A DNA stretch of 10,799 bases from positions 1 through 10,799 of the forward strand of contig JAGWNO010000062.1 of NCBI GenBank assembly GCA_028871235.1, in the 5' to 3' direction. Within the stretch, counting starts at the first letter, position 1, and each line of letters opens with the position of its first letter. Below are positions 1 to 6,292 of the stretch, piece by piece. A program made the position numbers and the translations under genes. Source of the stretch: Gammaproteobacteria bacterium (GTDB lineage: Bacteria > Pseudomonadota > Gammaproteobacteria > Natronospirales > REEB76). Below the pieces are notes generated by a model. That model was given only the letters and a program-made list of their open reading frames with translations. It was not told the DNA's origin and did no database searches.

Positions 1-149
1 GGAGATATCTGTACTTCGGATATCTGCGGATAAGAAAAGAACGCTTGTACCGGCGGCGCAACGCTTTGAGCCGCGCGGACTGATACCGCAAACGCGAATG
101 TTGCGATTGCACATGACATTCTCATCGACATGCGTATTCCATTGTCCAT
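1..149 (-). CDS. N-terminus of an exported protein, probably an S9-family (prolyl oligopeptidase) peptidase; truncated by the window edge
   Basis: An open minus-strand frame runs from position 149 to the edge of the window. From the ATG at 131 it reads MSMRMSCAIATFAFAVSVRA, a good Sec signal peptide: Arg in the n-region, a hydrophobic h-region, and V-x-A before a likely cleavage site. The mature start reads PPVQAFFSYPQISEVQISP, where the last Pro is certain from CCN. The pattern 'P-V-x-x-F-F-x-x-P-x-x-S-x-V-x-x-S-P' is typical of the first residues before the beta-propeller of secreted S9 peptidases, which usually continue with D-G. Possible starts are ATG at 149 (AGGG upstream), 131 (GGAA upstream), 125 and 119; an in-frame stop at 159-161 limits extension. 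The gene follows the pilus ATPase genes by about 50 bp on the same strand. The signal peptide is well supported; the S9 family call rests on a short N-terminal pattern. Confidence 0.6.
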   Translation of the reverse strand, partial: MDNGIRMSMRMSCAIATFAFAVSVRAAQSVAPPVQAFFSYPQISEVQIS

Positions 150-186
150 AACGGGGCCCTAGACTGACTGACGCAGAAACAGCCGT

Positions 187-200
187 CCGCATGTGTGCGG
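187..200 (-). terminator. Small hairpin just after the third pilus ATPase gene, weak terminator candidate
   Basis: CCGCA and TGCGG form a perfect 5-bp stem around a TGTG loop, directly after the stop codon at 201-203. In the minus direction the following bases include only a short TTT, not a real U-tract. It may be a weak or Rho-assisted terminator, or chance. Confidence 0.2.
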
Positions 201-1256
201 TCAACCGAAATTGATCTTGGCTTCCAGGTTGGCGCGTGAATCCGCATTGCGCAGCGCTTCCTCGAGCGTCACCCTGCCTGCCTTGAAGAGCCGGTGCAGG
301 GCTTCGTCGAACGACTGCATGCCGGCTTCGTGGCTCTCTTCCATGGCTTCGCGGATCTCGTCGATTTTGCCCTTGAGTATGAGGTCGGCGATATGCGGCG
401 TGTTCAGCATGACTTCGACGGCGGCGATGCGCTTGCCTTCCCTGCTCATCACCAGCCGCTGGGAGATGATGGCGCGCAGATTGATGGATAGATCCATGAA
501 CAGCTGTTTATGCAACTGCTGCGGAAACATGTTGATGATGCGATCCATGGTCTGGTGTGCGTTGTTGGCATGCAAGGTGGAAATGGCCAGCTGCCCCGTA
601 CCCGCCAGCTGGATCGCGGCTTCCATGGTTTCCTGGTCACGGCATTCGCCGATCACCACGATATCCGGCGCTTCGCGCAAGGACTGCTTGAGGGCATTGG
701 CATAGGACAATGTGTCCTGGCCGATCTCGCGTTGATTGATGATCGCCTGGATATTGGCGTGGTTGTATTCGATGGGGTCCTCGACCGTGAGGATGTGCAC
801 CGCCTCGCTCTCATTGCGGTGCCGGATCATGGCCGCGATGGTGGTGGACTTGCCGGAGCCGGTGGCCCCCACCAGCAGGATCATGCCGCGCTTGTGCATG
901 ATGAGGTCCTTGAGCACATCCGGCAGACCCAGATCCGCGAGCTTGGGCACCTCGGACGGGATATAGCGCAGCACCATAGCCACCTGGCCGCGCTGCAGGA
1001 ATACGTTTACACGGAACCGCCCGACGTCCTCCTCGACGATGGCAAAGTCACATTCATGTTTCACCTCGAAGGAGCGGATCTGTTTCTCATTCATTATGCC
1101 GTAGGCGGCATCCTTGACCATCTCGCCCGTCAGAAAGGTCTTGCCCACGGGCACCTGCCGGCCTTCGATCTTGATCTTGACCTGGGCGTTGGCGGTAAAA
1201 AAAAGATCTGAGGCTTTCTTTTCCACCATGAGCTTTAAGTATTGGGTGATGTTCAT
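201..1256 (-). CDS. Third PilT/PilU-family type IV pilus retraction ATPase (PilU-type paralogue)
   Basis: This is a secretion-superfamily hexameric ATPase of about 351 residues, likely at the inner-membrane base of type IV pili. Numbering from the TTG at 1259 as residue 1, it shows Walker A GATGSGKST at 131-139, an Asp box with EDPIEY at 160-165, and Walker B GECRDQET at 204-211. The His box reads TGQL...TLHANN at 221-232. The GAT form of Walker A, TLHANN, a DRIIN-like segment and the MLNTP segment at 284-288 resemble PilU rather than PilT. The usual first His of the His box is Gln (residue 223), and Walker B has Cys where PilT has Met and PilU Ile. The start is taken as the ATG at 1256, with GGA about 7 nt upstream; a TTG directly before it at 1259 is the alternative. 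It lies 48 bp after the pilU stop and is probably the last gene of a pilT-pilU operon. It may be a third retraction motor subunit or a regulatory ATPase; which one cannot be read from the sequence. Confidence 0.9.
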   Translation of the reverse strand: MNITQYLKLMVEKKASDLFFTANAQVKIKIEGRQVPVGKTFLTGEMVKDAAYGIMNEKQIRSFEVKHECDFAIVEEDVGRFRVNVFLQRGQVAMVLRYIPSEVPKLADLGLPDVLKDLIMHKRGMILLVGATGSGKSTTIAAMIRHRNESEAVHILTVEDPIEYNHANIQAIINQREIGQDTLSYANALKQSLREAPDIVVIGECRDQETMEAAIQLAGTGQLAISTLHANNAHQTMDRIINMFPQQLHKQLFMDLSINLRAIISQRLVMSREGKRIAAVEVMLNTPHIADLILKGKIDEIREAMEESHEAGMQSFDEALHRLFKAGRVTLEEALRNADSRANLEAKINFG

Positions 1257-1304
1257 CAACGTATCCGGCTGGTTCTGATTATTCCGTTGCCCCGCTGCTG
1301 GCGG

Positions 1305-2465
1305 TCAAGTGAATTTCTGCCCCTGGTTGCCTTCCACGATACGCAGATCCTCTATGCCCTCGTCCACGGCGCGTTTTTCCCGCTTGCTCTCGAGCTTTAT
1401 GCGCAGGCGCAATTCGTTCTGGGAATCAGCATTGCGGATGGCGTCCTCGTAACTGATGATGCCCTGCTCATAGAGATCGAACAGCGACTGATCGAAGGTC
1501 TGCATGCCGAGACGCGTGGACTTGGCCATGATTTCCTTGATACCGGCCACTTCGCCCTTGAATATCAGATCCGATATGAGCGGCGTGTTGAGCATGATCT
1601 CCACCGCCGGTACCCGGCCTTTGCCATCGGTCTTGCGCACCAGGCGCTGCGCCACGAGTGCACGGATGTTGAGGGACAGATCCATCAGCAGCTGCTGGCG
1701 CCGCTCTTCCGGAAAGAAGTTGATGATGCGGTCCAGCGCCTGGTTGGAACTGTTGGCGTGCAGCGTCGACAGCACCAAGTGGCCGGTTTCGGCAAACGCC
1801 ACCGCGTAATCCATGGTCTCGCGTTCGCGGATCTCGCCGATGAAGATCACGTCCGGCGCCTGACGCAGTGTGTTCTTCAGTGCCGCCTCCCACGACTCCG
1901 TGTCCACGCCCACCTCGCGCTGGGTGATGACGGAGTTGATGTGGGGGTGCACAAACTCGATGGGATCCTCGATGGTGACGATGTGGTCCTTGGAATTCTT
2001 GTTGCGGTGGCCGACCATCGAGGCGATGGAGGTGGACTTGCCGGAACCGGTGGCGCCCACGAATATCACGATACCGCGCTTTGCCATGACCACCTCCTTC
2101 AGCACCGGCGGCAAGCCCAGCTTGTCGAAATCCGGGATCTCGGTGGTCAGGGTACGCAACACCGCGCCGGTGCGTCCCTGCTGGATGAAGGCACTGACAC
2201 GGAACCGGCCGATACCCGGCGGGCTGATGGCGAACTGGCATTCCTTGGTGGCATCGAATTCCTTGGATTGCCGGTCATTCATGATGGCGCGCACCAACAG
2301 CGCGCTCTGATCCGCGCCCAGCGGCTTGTCGGTGACCGGCGTGATCTGCCCGTCCACCTTGATGGCCGGCGGATAACCGGCGGTGATGAACAGATCTGAG
2401 CCCTTGCGGGAAACCATGGCCCGCAAGAGGTCCTGTATGAATTTAATAGCCTGGTCTCTTTCCAT
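1305..2465 (-). CDS. pilU: Type IV pilus retraction ATPase accessory subunit PilU
   Basis: PilU works with PilT to retract type IV pili, supporting twitching, surface sensing and DNA uptake; in studied species it depends on PilT for activity. The 386-residue length is typical of PilU, which has a longer C-terminal tail than PilT. Walker A GATGSGKST is at 137-145, Asp box TIEDPIEF at 164-171, Walker B GEIRERET at 210-217, and an intact His box with TGHL at 227-230 and TLHAN at 234-238. The segments NQALDRIINFFPEERR (241-256) and EIMLNTPLISDLIFKGE (289-305) closely follow known PilU proteins. The C-terminal tail (about 355-386) is charged and probably flexible. The ATG has GGAG 7 nt upstream. 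It lies 33 bp downstream of pilT on the same strand, so co-transcription is likely. All catalytic motifs are present. Confidence 0.96.
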   Translation of the reverse strand: MERDQAIKFIQDLLRAMVSRKGSDLFITAGYPPAIKVDGQITPVTDKPLGADQSALLVRAIMNDRQSKEFDATKECQFAISPPGIGRFRVSAFIQQGRTGAVLRTLTTEIPDFDKLGLPPVLKEVVMAKRGIVIFVGATGSGKSTSIASMVGHRNKNSKDHIVTIEDPIEFVHPHINSVITQREVGVDTESWEAALKNTLRQAPDVIFIGEIRERETMDYAVAFAETGHLVLSTLHANSSNQALDRIINFFPEERRQQLLMDLSLNIRALVAQRLVRKTDGKGRVPAVEIMLNTPLISDLIFKGEVAGIKEIMAKSTRLGMQTFDQSLFDLYEQGIISYEDAIRNADSQNELRLRIKLESKREKRAVDEGIEDLRIVEGNQGQKFT

Positions 2466-2498
2466 ATCGGTGCTCCGCGGCGCGCAGTCGCGCGCCCG

Positions 2499-3542
2499 TC
2501 AGTTGAAACTTTCCTTGTTGTTGGCGTAGGCGCGGGCCTCATCTTTGGTGATGATACCCTTGCGCACGAAATCCGAGAGAGTCTGGTCGAGTGTCTGCAT
2601 GCCGGTCGACTGGCCGGTCTGGATGGCAGAATACATCTGCGCGATCTTGTTCTCGCGGATGAGGTTGCGGATAGCCGCCGTGCCAATCATGATCTCATGC
2701 ACCGCCATGCGGCCGCCGCCGATTTTTTTGCACAGTGCCTGCGCGATCACCGCGCGCAGCGACTCGGACAGCATCGCCCGTACCATGTCCTTCTCCGCGG
2801 CGGGAAACACATCTACGACGCGATCGATAGTCTTGGCGGCGGAACTGGTATGCAGCGTGCCGAATACCAGATGCCCGGTCTCGGCGCCGGTAAGCGCCAG
2901 GCGGATAGTCTCCAGGTCGCGCATCTCGCCCACCAGGATCACATCCGGATCCTCGCGCAAAGCCGAGCGCAGCGCCTCATTGAATCCCAGTGTATCGCGA
3001 TGCACCTCGCGCTGGTTAACCAGACACTTCTTGCTCTCGTGCACAAACTCGATGGGATCTTCGATGGTGAGGATGTGGCCGAATTCATTCTCGTTAATAT
3101 AATTGACCATGGCCGCCAGCGTAGTGGACTTGCCGGAGCCGGTCGGTCCGGTCACCAGCACCAGACCACGCGGCTGGTTGGCGATTTCCTGAAAAATCTT
3201 GGGTGCATTCAGGTCCTCAAGCGTCAGTATCTTGGAAGGGATGGTGCGGAACACCGCGCCCGCGCCACGATTCTGGTTAAAGGCGTTGACGCGGAACCGT
3301 GCCAGGTTCGGGATCTCAAACGAAAAATCACACTCCAGGAATTCTTCATAGTCCTTGCGCTGCTTGTCGTTCATGATGTCGTACACCATGTCGTAGACAT
3401 CCTTGTGTTCCAGCGCCGGCATGTTAATGCGACGGACGTCGCCATCCACGCGGATCATGGGTGGTACGCCTGCGGAGAGGTGCAGATCCGACGCCTTGTT
3501 CTTGACACTGAAGGCAAGCAGCTGGGAAATATCGAGTGCCAT
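2499..3542 (-). CDS. pilT: Type IV pilus retraction motor ATPase PilT
   Basis: PilT is the hexameric motor that depolymerises the pilus by returning pilins to the inner membrane, acting in the cytoplasm on the PilC platform protein. The 347 residues match the family length. An N-terminal PAS-like domain (about 1-100) is followed by the RecA-like core: Walker A GPTGSGKST at 132-140, Asp box ILTIEDPIEF at 157-166, Walker B GEMRDLET at 205-212, and His box with TGHL at 222-225 and TLHTS at 229-233. The PilT-specific C-terminal AIRNLIRE motif, needed for retraction in studied PilTs, is intact at 290-297. The start ATG has a strong GGGGAG 4 nt upstream. It is the first gene of the minus-strand pilus operon and diverges from yggS, as in Pseudomonas. 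Confidence 0.97.
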   Translation of the reverse strand: MALDISQLLAFSVKNKASDLHLSAGVPPMIRVDGDVRRINMPALEHKDVYDMVYDIMNDKQRKDYEEFLECDFSFEIPNLARFRVNAFNQNRGAGAVFRTIPSKILTLEDLNAPKIFQEIANQPRGLVLVTGPTGSGKSTTLAAMVNYINENEFGHILTIEDPIEFVHESKKCLVNQREVHRDTLGFNEALRSALREDPDVILVGEMRDLETIRLALTGAETGHLVFGTLHTSSAAKTIDRVVDVFPAAEKDMVRAMLSESLRAVIAQALCKKIGGGRMAVHEIMIGTAAIRNLIRENKIAQMYSAIQTGQSTGMQTLDQTLSDFVRKGIITKDEARAYANNKESFN

Positions 3543-3586
3543 GGTTCTCCCCTAGGCGCGTGGTCTGGCGGTTACTCCGGCGGGCG

Positions 3587-3610
3587 GGACGCCAATCCGG
3601 GATCGCGTCC
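3587..3610. repeat. Inverted repeat in the predicted pilT leader
   Basis: GGACGC (3587-3592) and GCGTCC (3605-3610) form a perfect 6-bp stem, with an inner ATC/GAT pairing around CGG. It lies between the predicted pilT promoter and the start codon, about 45 bp upstream of the ATG. It could be a leader hairpin or a regulator site; no known operator was recognised. Confidence 0.35.
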
Positions 3611-3625
3611 GACGTGCGCTAAAGT

Positions 3626-3652
3626 AGTATAGCGAAATCACTTAGAAGTCAT
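3626..3652 (-). promoter_or_regulatory. Putative sigma-70 type promoter for pilT-pilU operon
   Basis: On the minus strand a TATACT -10 (3626-3631) lies 15 bp from ATGACT (3647-3652), which matches the -35 consensus at TGAC. The -10 is good, but the spacer is short. Transcription would start near 3619, giving a leader of about 77 nt. It sits in the only intergenic space upstream of pilT, shared with yggS. No clear plus-strand promoter for yggS was found beyond a TA-rich patch at 3655-3660. Confidence 0.35.
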
Positions 3653-3694
3653 TGTTTATACGGCAACGCTGCGGGCAACGATACCCACTCAAGC

Positions 3695-4408
3695 ATGACC
3701 AACGCAACCCTGGAACAGATCCCCCGGAACGTGGCCGATGTGCGGATGCGCATCGCCGAGGCCGCCACACGCACCGGCCGCGACCCGGCCAGTATCCGCC
3801 TGGTGGCGGTGAGCAAATCCCGGCCTGCCGCGGCTATCGCCGCGGCACGGGCCGGCGGGCAGCTGGAATTCGGCGAAAACTACCTCCAGGAGGCGTTGCC
3901 CAAGCTCGCCGCCCTGAAGGCGGAGCGGGCACTCGTCTGGCATTTCATCGGCACCCTGCAGGCCAACAAGACCCGGGCGGCGGCGGAGCACTTCGCTTGG
4001 GTACACACCGTGGACCGGGAGCGCATCGCCCGGCGCCTTTCCGAGCAGCGGCCGGAAACGCTGCCGCCTCTCAACGTGTGCATCGAAGTGAATATGTGCG
4101 CGGAAATCGCCAGGAACGGCGTCACGCCGGACGGACTGCCGGCGCTCGCCGACATGGTCGCTGATCTACCGCGGCTCAGGCTGCGGGGGCTGATGTGCAT
4201 ACCGGTACCTGCCCGGGATTTTGCCGCACGGCAAGTCCCCTTCCGACAGCTGCGGCACCTGCTTGATTTGCTGAATGCCCGCGGCCATGCTCTCGACACC
4301 CTCTCCATGGGCATGTCGGACGATTTTGAAGCCGCGATCGCCGAGGGCGCGACCCTGGTGCGTGTAGGCACGGCAATCTTCGGGGCGCGTATCGCCAGAC
4401 ATACCTGA
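3695..4408 (+). CDS. yggS: YggS/PLPBP family pyridoxal 5'-phosphate homeostasis protein
   Basis: YggS binds pyridoxal phosphate without known enzymatic activity and affects vitamin B6 and amino-acid balance in the cytoplasm. The 237-residue length is normal for this single TIM-barrel family. The PLP-binding lysine is K41 in LVAVSK (36-41). FGENYLQEA (59-67), WHFIGTLQANK (82-92), VHTVDRE (103-109), RLRLRGLM (160-167), SMGMSDDFEAAI (204-215) and GTAIFGAR (225-232) are family hallmarks. In the N-x-x-x-E-x-x-K-x-G segment the usual Lys is Arg (R140). No clear Shine-Dalgarno precedes the ATG at 3695, but the N-terminal length fits homologues. It is the first gene of a plus-strand cluster with proC, yggT and yggU, an association common in proteobacteria. 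Confidence 0.96.
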   Translation: MTNATLEQIPRNVADVRMRIAEAATRTGRDPASIRLVAVSKSRPAAAIAAARAGGQLEFGENYLQEALPKLAALKAERALVWHFIGTLQANKTRAAAEHFAWVHTVDRERIARRLSEQRPETLPPLNVCIEVNMCAEIARNGVTPDGLPALADMVADLPRLRLRGLMCIPVPARDFAARQVPFRQLRHLLDLLNARGHALDTLSMGMSDDFEAAIAEGATLVRVGTAIFGARIARHT

Positions 4409-4442
4409 AGCGCCTCGCAACCGGTATCCTAGATGGGCATTC

Positions 4443-4449
4443 GGGAGGA
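4443..4449 (+). promoter_or_regulatory. Strong Shine-Dalgarno that decides the proC start
   Basis: GGGAGGA lies 7 nt upstream of the TTG at 4457 and so favours that codon over the upstream ATG at 4433, which has no Shine-Dalgarno before it. Confidence 0.7.
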
Positions 4450-4456
4450 TTGGCTT

Positions 4457-5293
4457 TTGTCCACTGACATTCACATCACATTCATCGGCGGCGGCAACAT
4501 GGCGCGCAGCCTGATCGGCGGCCTGTTGCAGAACGGCTTTGCCGCTGATCGCATCCAGGTGGCGGATCCCAGCGCAGCGCAGCTGGAATTCCTGCGCGAA
4601 AAATTCTCCGTGCGTACTACTGCCGACAACGGCACTGCCATAAGTGGGGCCCAGCTGGTGGTGTTCGCCGTCAAACCGCAGGTATTCCGTGACGTAGCGC
4701 GGCCACTCGGCACGTTGCTCGCCAGCACGCGACCCTTGATACTATCGATCGCTGCAGGTATCACTGAATCAGACATCCACCGCTGGCTGGGCTACGACGC
4801 CGCCATCGTGCGCGTCATGCCCAACATGCCGGCGCTGGTGGGGGCCGGTGCCGCAGCGCTGTTCGCCAACCGCTTCGTCACCGCCGGACAACGCCTGCTT
4901 GCGGAAACCATGCTGAACACCGTGGGCATAGCCTTGTGGATGGAGGATGAACGGCACATGGATGCGGTCACCGCCGTGTCCGGATGCGGTCCCGCTTATT
5001 TTTTCCTTATCATGGAAGCCATGGAGGCGGCCGCGCGCGAACTTGATCTGCCAGCCGCAGTGGCGCGCCGGCTCGTGCTGCAGACGGCCTACGGCGCCGC
5101 GCGCATGGCGCTGACCAGCGCGGACGATGCGGCCACGCTGCGCAAGCAGGTCGCCTCACCCGGCGGCACCACCGCCGCCGCCCTCGAGGTGCTGGAGGAC
5201 GCCCATCTGCGCCGGACTTTCTTGCAGGCACTCATCGCCGCCCGTGATCGCGGTGCGGAATTGTCCCGGAACTTCGGCCGCGATCCGTCATGA
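4457..5293 (+). CDS. proC: Pyrroline-5-carboxylate reductase
   Basis: ProC reduces 1-pyrroline-5-carboxylate to L-proline with NAD(P)H, the last step of proline biosynthesis, in the cytoplasm. Counting from the TTG start it has 278 residues, normal for the family. The Rossmann motif is FIGGGNMA (9-16), VKPQ is at 72-75 and VMPNMPALVG at 120-129. The dimer and substrate signature VSGCGPAYFF is at 174-183, and SPGGTTAAALEVLE at 234-247. The upstream in-frame ATG at 4433 would add MGIREDWL without a Shine-Dalgarno, whereas TTG at 4457 has GGGAGGA at 7 nt. Homologues also begin only a few residues before the ITFIGGGNMA segment. The stop overlaps the yggT start (ATGA). P5C could also come from ornithine by way of the rocD product encoded downstream. 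Confidence 0.96.
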   Translation: MSTDIHITFIGGGNMARSLIGGLLQNGFAADRIQVADPSAAQLEFLREKFSVRTTADNGTAISGAQLVVFAVKPQVFRDVARPLGTLLASTRPLILSIAAGITESDIHRWLGYDAAIVRVMPNMPALVGAGAAALFANRFVTAGQRLLAETMLNTVGIALWMEDERHMDAVTAVSGCGPAYFFLIMEAMEAAARELDLPAAVARRLVLQTAYGAARMALTSADDAATLRKQVASPGGTTAAALEVLEDAHLRRTFLQALIAARDRGAELSRNFGRDPS

Positions 5294-5847
5294 TCGGCCG
5301 CACCACCCTCGCCCTTGTGTTCCTTATCAATACACTCTTCGGGCTGTATACCGCCGCGGTCATGTTGCGATTCCTGCTGCAGAGGGTGCGGGCGGATTTC
5401 TACAACCCGCTGTCACAGGCCATCGTGAAGATCACCAATCCCCTGGTCTTGCCGCTGCGCCGGCTCATCCCCGGCTGGCGTGGGCTGGATTTCGCCGCGC
5501 TGGCGCTCACGTCCCTGTTGCAGCTCGGCAATGTACTGCTGGTGGTATGGATCACGTCGCTGCCGTCCGGTCCCGTGGCCATCGCATACTGGACCCTCCT
5601 TAAACTGGCGTTTGTGCTGGTCAACCTGTATTTCTTCACCATCCTGGTGGAAGCCATCCTGAGCTGGACCGGCAGCGGCCGCCAGCACCCCATGGCCGGC
5701 GTGCTGTGGAGTGTGAATGCGCCGTTGCTCAAACCGGCGCGGCGCCTGATACCGCCGCTGGGCGGACTGGATTTCTCGCCGCTGGCAGTCATGCTCCTGT
5801 TGCAGGTCATCAATATCCTGCTGCCATTACAGTGGCCGCTGGTGTGA
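5290..5847 (+). CDS. yggT: YggT family inner-membrane protein
   Basis: This 185-residue hydrophobic protein has two YggT repeats, each with a membrane region followed by a conserved loop. The first loop is NPLVLPLRRLIPGWRGLDF (50-68); the second is APLLKPARRLIPPLGGLDF (144-162). About four membrane segments are expected, near 5-30, 70-92, 100-125 and 163-182. The biochemical role is unsettled; E. coli YggT has been linked to osmotic tolerance, and cyanobacterial or plastid relatives to membrane or thylakoid organisation. Its start overlaps the proC stop by 4 bp, which implies translational coupling and co-transcription. Confidence 0.93.
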   Translation: MIGRTTLALVFLINTLFGLYTAAVMLRFLLQRVRADFYNPLSQAIVKITNPLVLPLRRLIPGWRGLDFAALALTSLLQLGNVLLVVWITSLPSGPVAIAYWTLLKLAFVLVNLYFFTILVEAILSWTGSGRQHPMAGVLWSVNAPLLKPARRLIPPLGGLDFSPLAVMLLLQVINILLPLQWPLV

Positions 5848-5849
5848 CC

Positions 5850-6167
5850 ATGGAGGCAGACTGCTACCGTCAAGATGGTGACAGGCTGCTGCTGCACGTG
5901 CGGCTGCAGCCAGGCGCCCGTGCCGATGGCGTCAGCGGCGTCGTAAACGGTCAACTGTGTCTGCGCCTGCGGGCCGCGGCCGTGGAGGATCGCGCCAACG
6001 AGGCACTGCGGGATTTCCTGGCGGAACACCTGGATACCGCCCGCTCTCTGGTGGTTATCGTGAAAGGCTTGAAGAGCCGCAATAAAACCGTCGCCATCCG
6101 CGGGGCACGGAAGCCACCGGAGTCGCTGTACACTGTCTGCAACGCGATGCACCGCCGCCATCCTTAG
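5850..6167 (+). CDS. yggU: DUF167 (YggU) family small protein
   Basis: This 105-residue protein matches the DUF167/YggU fold family, which has no settled function. Typical features are LHVRLQPGARADGVSG (15-30), the LRLRAAAVEDRANEALRDFL stretch (38-57) with the P/A-x-x-x-x-A-N-x-x-L pattern, and VKGLKSRNKTVAI near 71-83, where S-R-x-K is the most conserved element. The ATG at 5850 lies 2 bp after the yggT stop. A GTG at 5844 in the same frame overlaps that stop and is an alternative start through coupling. It has an extra C-terminal tail (about 87-105) rich in His and Arg. It is the last gene of the yggS-proC-yggT-yggU cluster. Confidence 0.9.
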   Translation: MEADCYRQDGDRLLLHVRLQPGARADGVSGVVNGQLCLRLRAAAVEDRANEALRDFLAEHLDTARSLVVIVKGLKSRNKTVAIRGARKPPESLYTVCNAMHRRHP

Positions 6168-6180
6168 GCGCACCTGCGCC
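6167..6180 (+). terminator. GC hairpin after yggU, possible weak terminator
   Basis: GGCGC and GCGCC pair around an ACCT loop directly at the yggU stop codon. No U-tract follows on the plus strand, so efficient intrinsic termination is doubtful. Confidence 0.3.
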
Positions 6181-6196
6181 GGCCGTTGAACAGCAA

Positions 6197-6222
6197 AAAA
6201 CCGCGGTTTTCAGCGGAAAACC
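6197..6222. repeat. Overlapping palindromes upstream of the HU-like gene
   Basis: AAAACCGCGGTTTT (6197-6210) is a perfect 14-bp palindrome. Its right half also forms a 7-bp hairpin, GGTTTTC-AGCG-GAAAACC (6205-6222). The two pairings exclude each other. The element lies just upstream of the predicted promoter of the HU-like gene and could be a protein-binding site. Confidence 0.45.
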
Positions 6223-6252
6223 CTCACACTTTTCTCCCGCGTGTGCTAGATT
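6223..6252 (+). promoter_or_regulatory. Putative promoter of the HU-like gene
   Basis: CTCACA (6223-6228) and an extended -10, TG-C-TAGATT (TAGATT at 6247-6252), are 18 bp apart. Both hexamers match consensus at four of six positions. The start would be near 6259, giving a leader of about 34 nt with AGGAG at 6282-6286. Confidence 0.3.
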
Positions 6253-6292
6253 TCGCAGCGTGTACCTGCATCGCCATCCAGAGGAGACCTAA

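Noticed and set aside
510..2399. Long plus-strand frames opposite the pilus ATPase genes
   Set aside because: The minus strand encodes complete PilT-family proteins with all motifs; the plus-strand products show no domain and are shadows.
4433..4456. ATG at 4433 as the proC start
   Set aside because: It has no Shine-Dalgarno and adds non-conserved residues, while TTG at 4457 has GGGAGGA at ideal distance.
5706..5849. N-terminal extension of yggU inside yggT
   Set aside because: It would overlap the conserved second YggT repeat, and its residues do not resemble DUF167; a start at 5850 or 5844 fits the family length.
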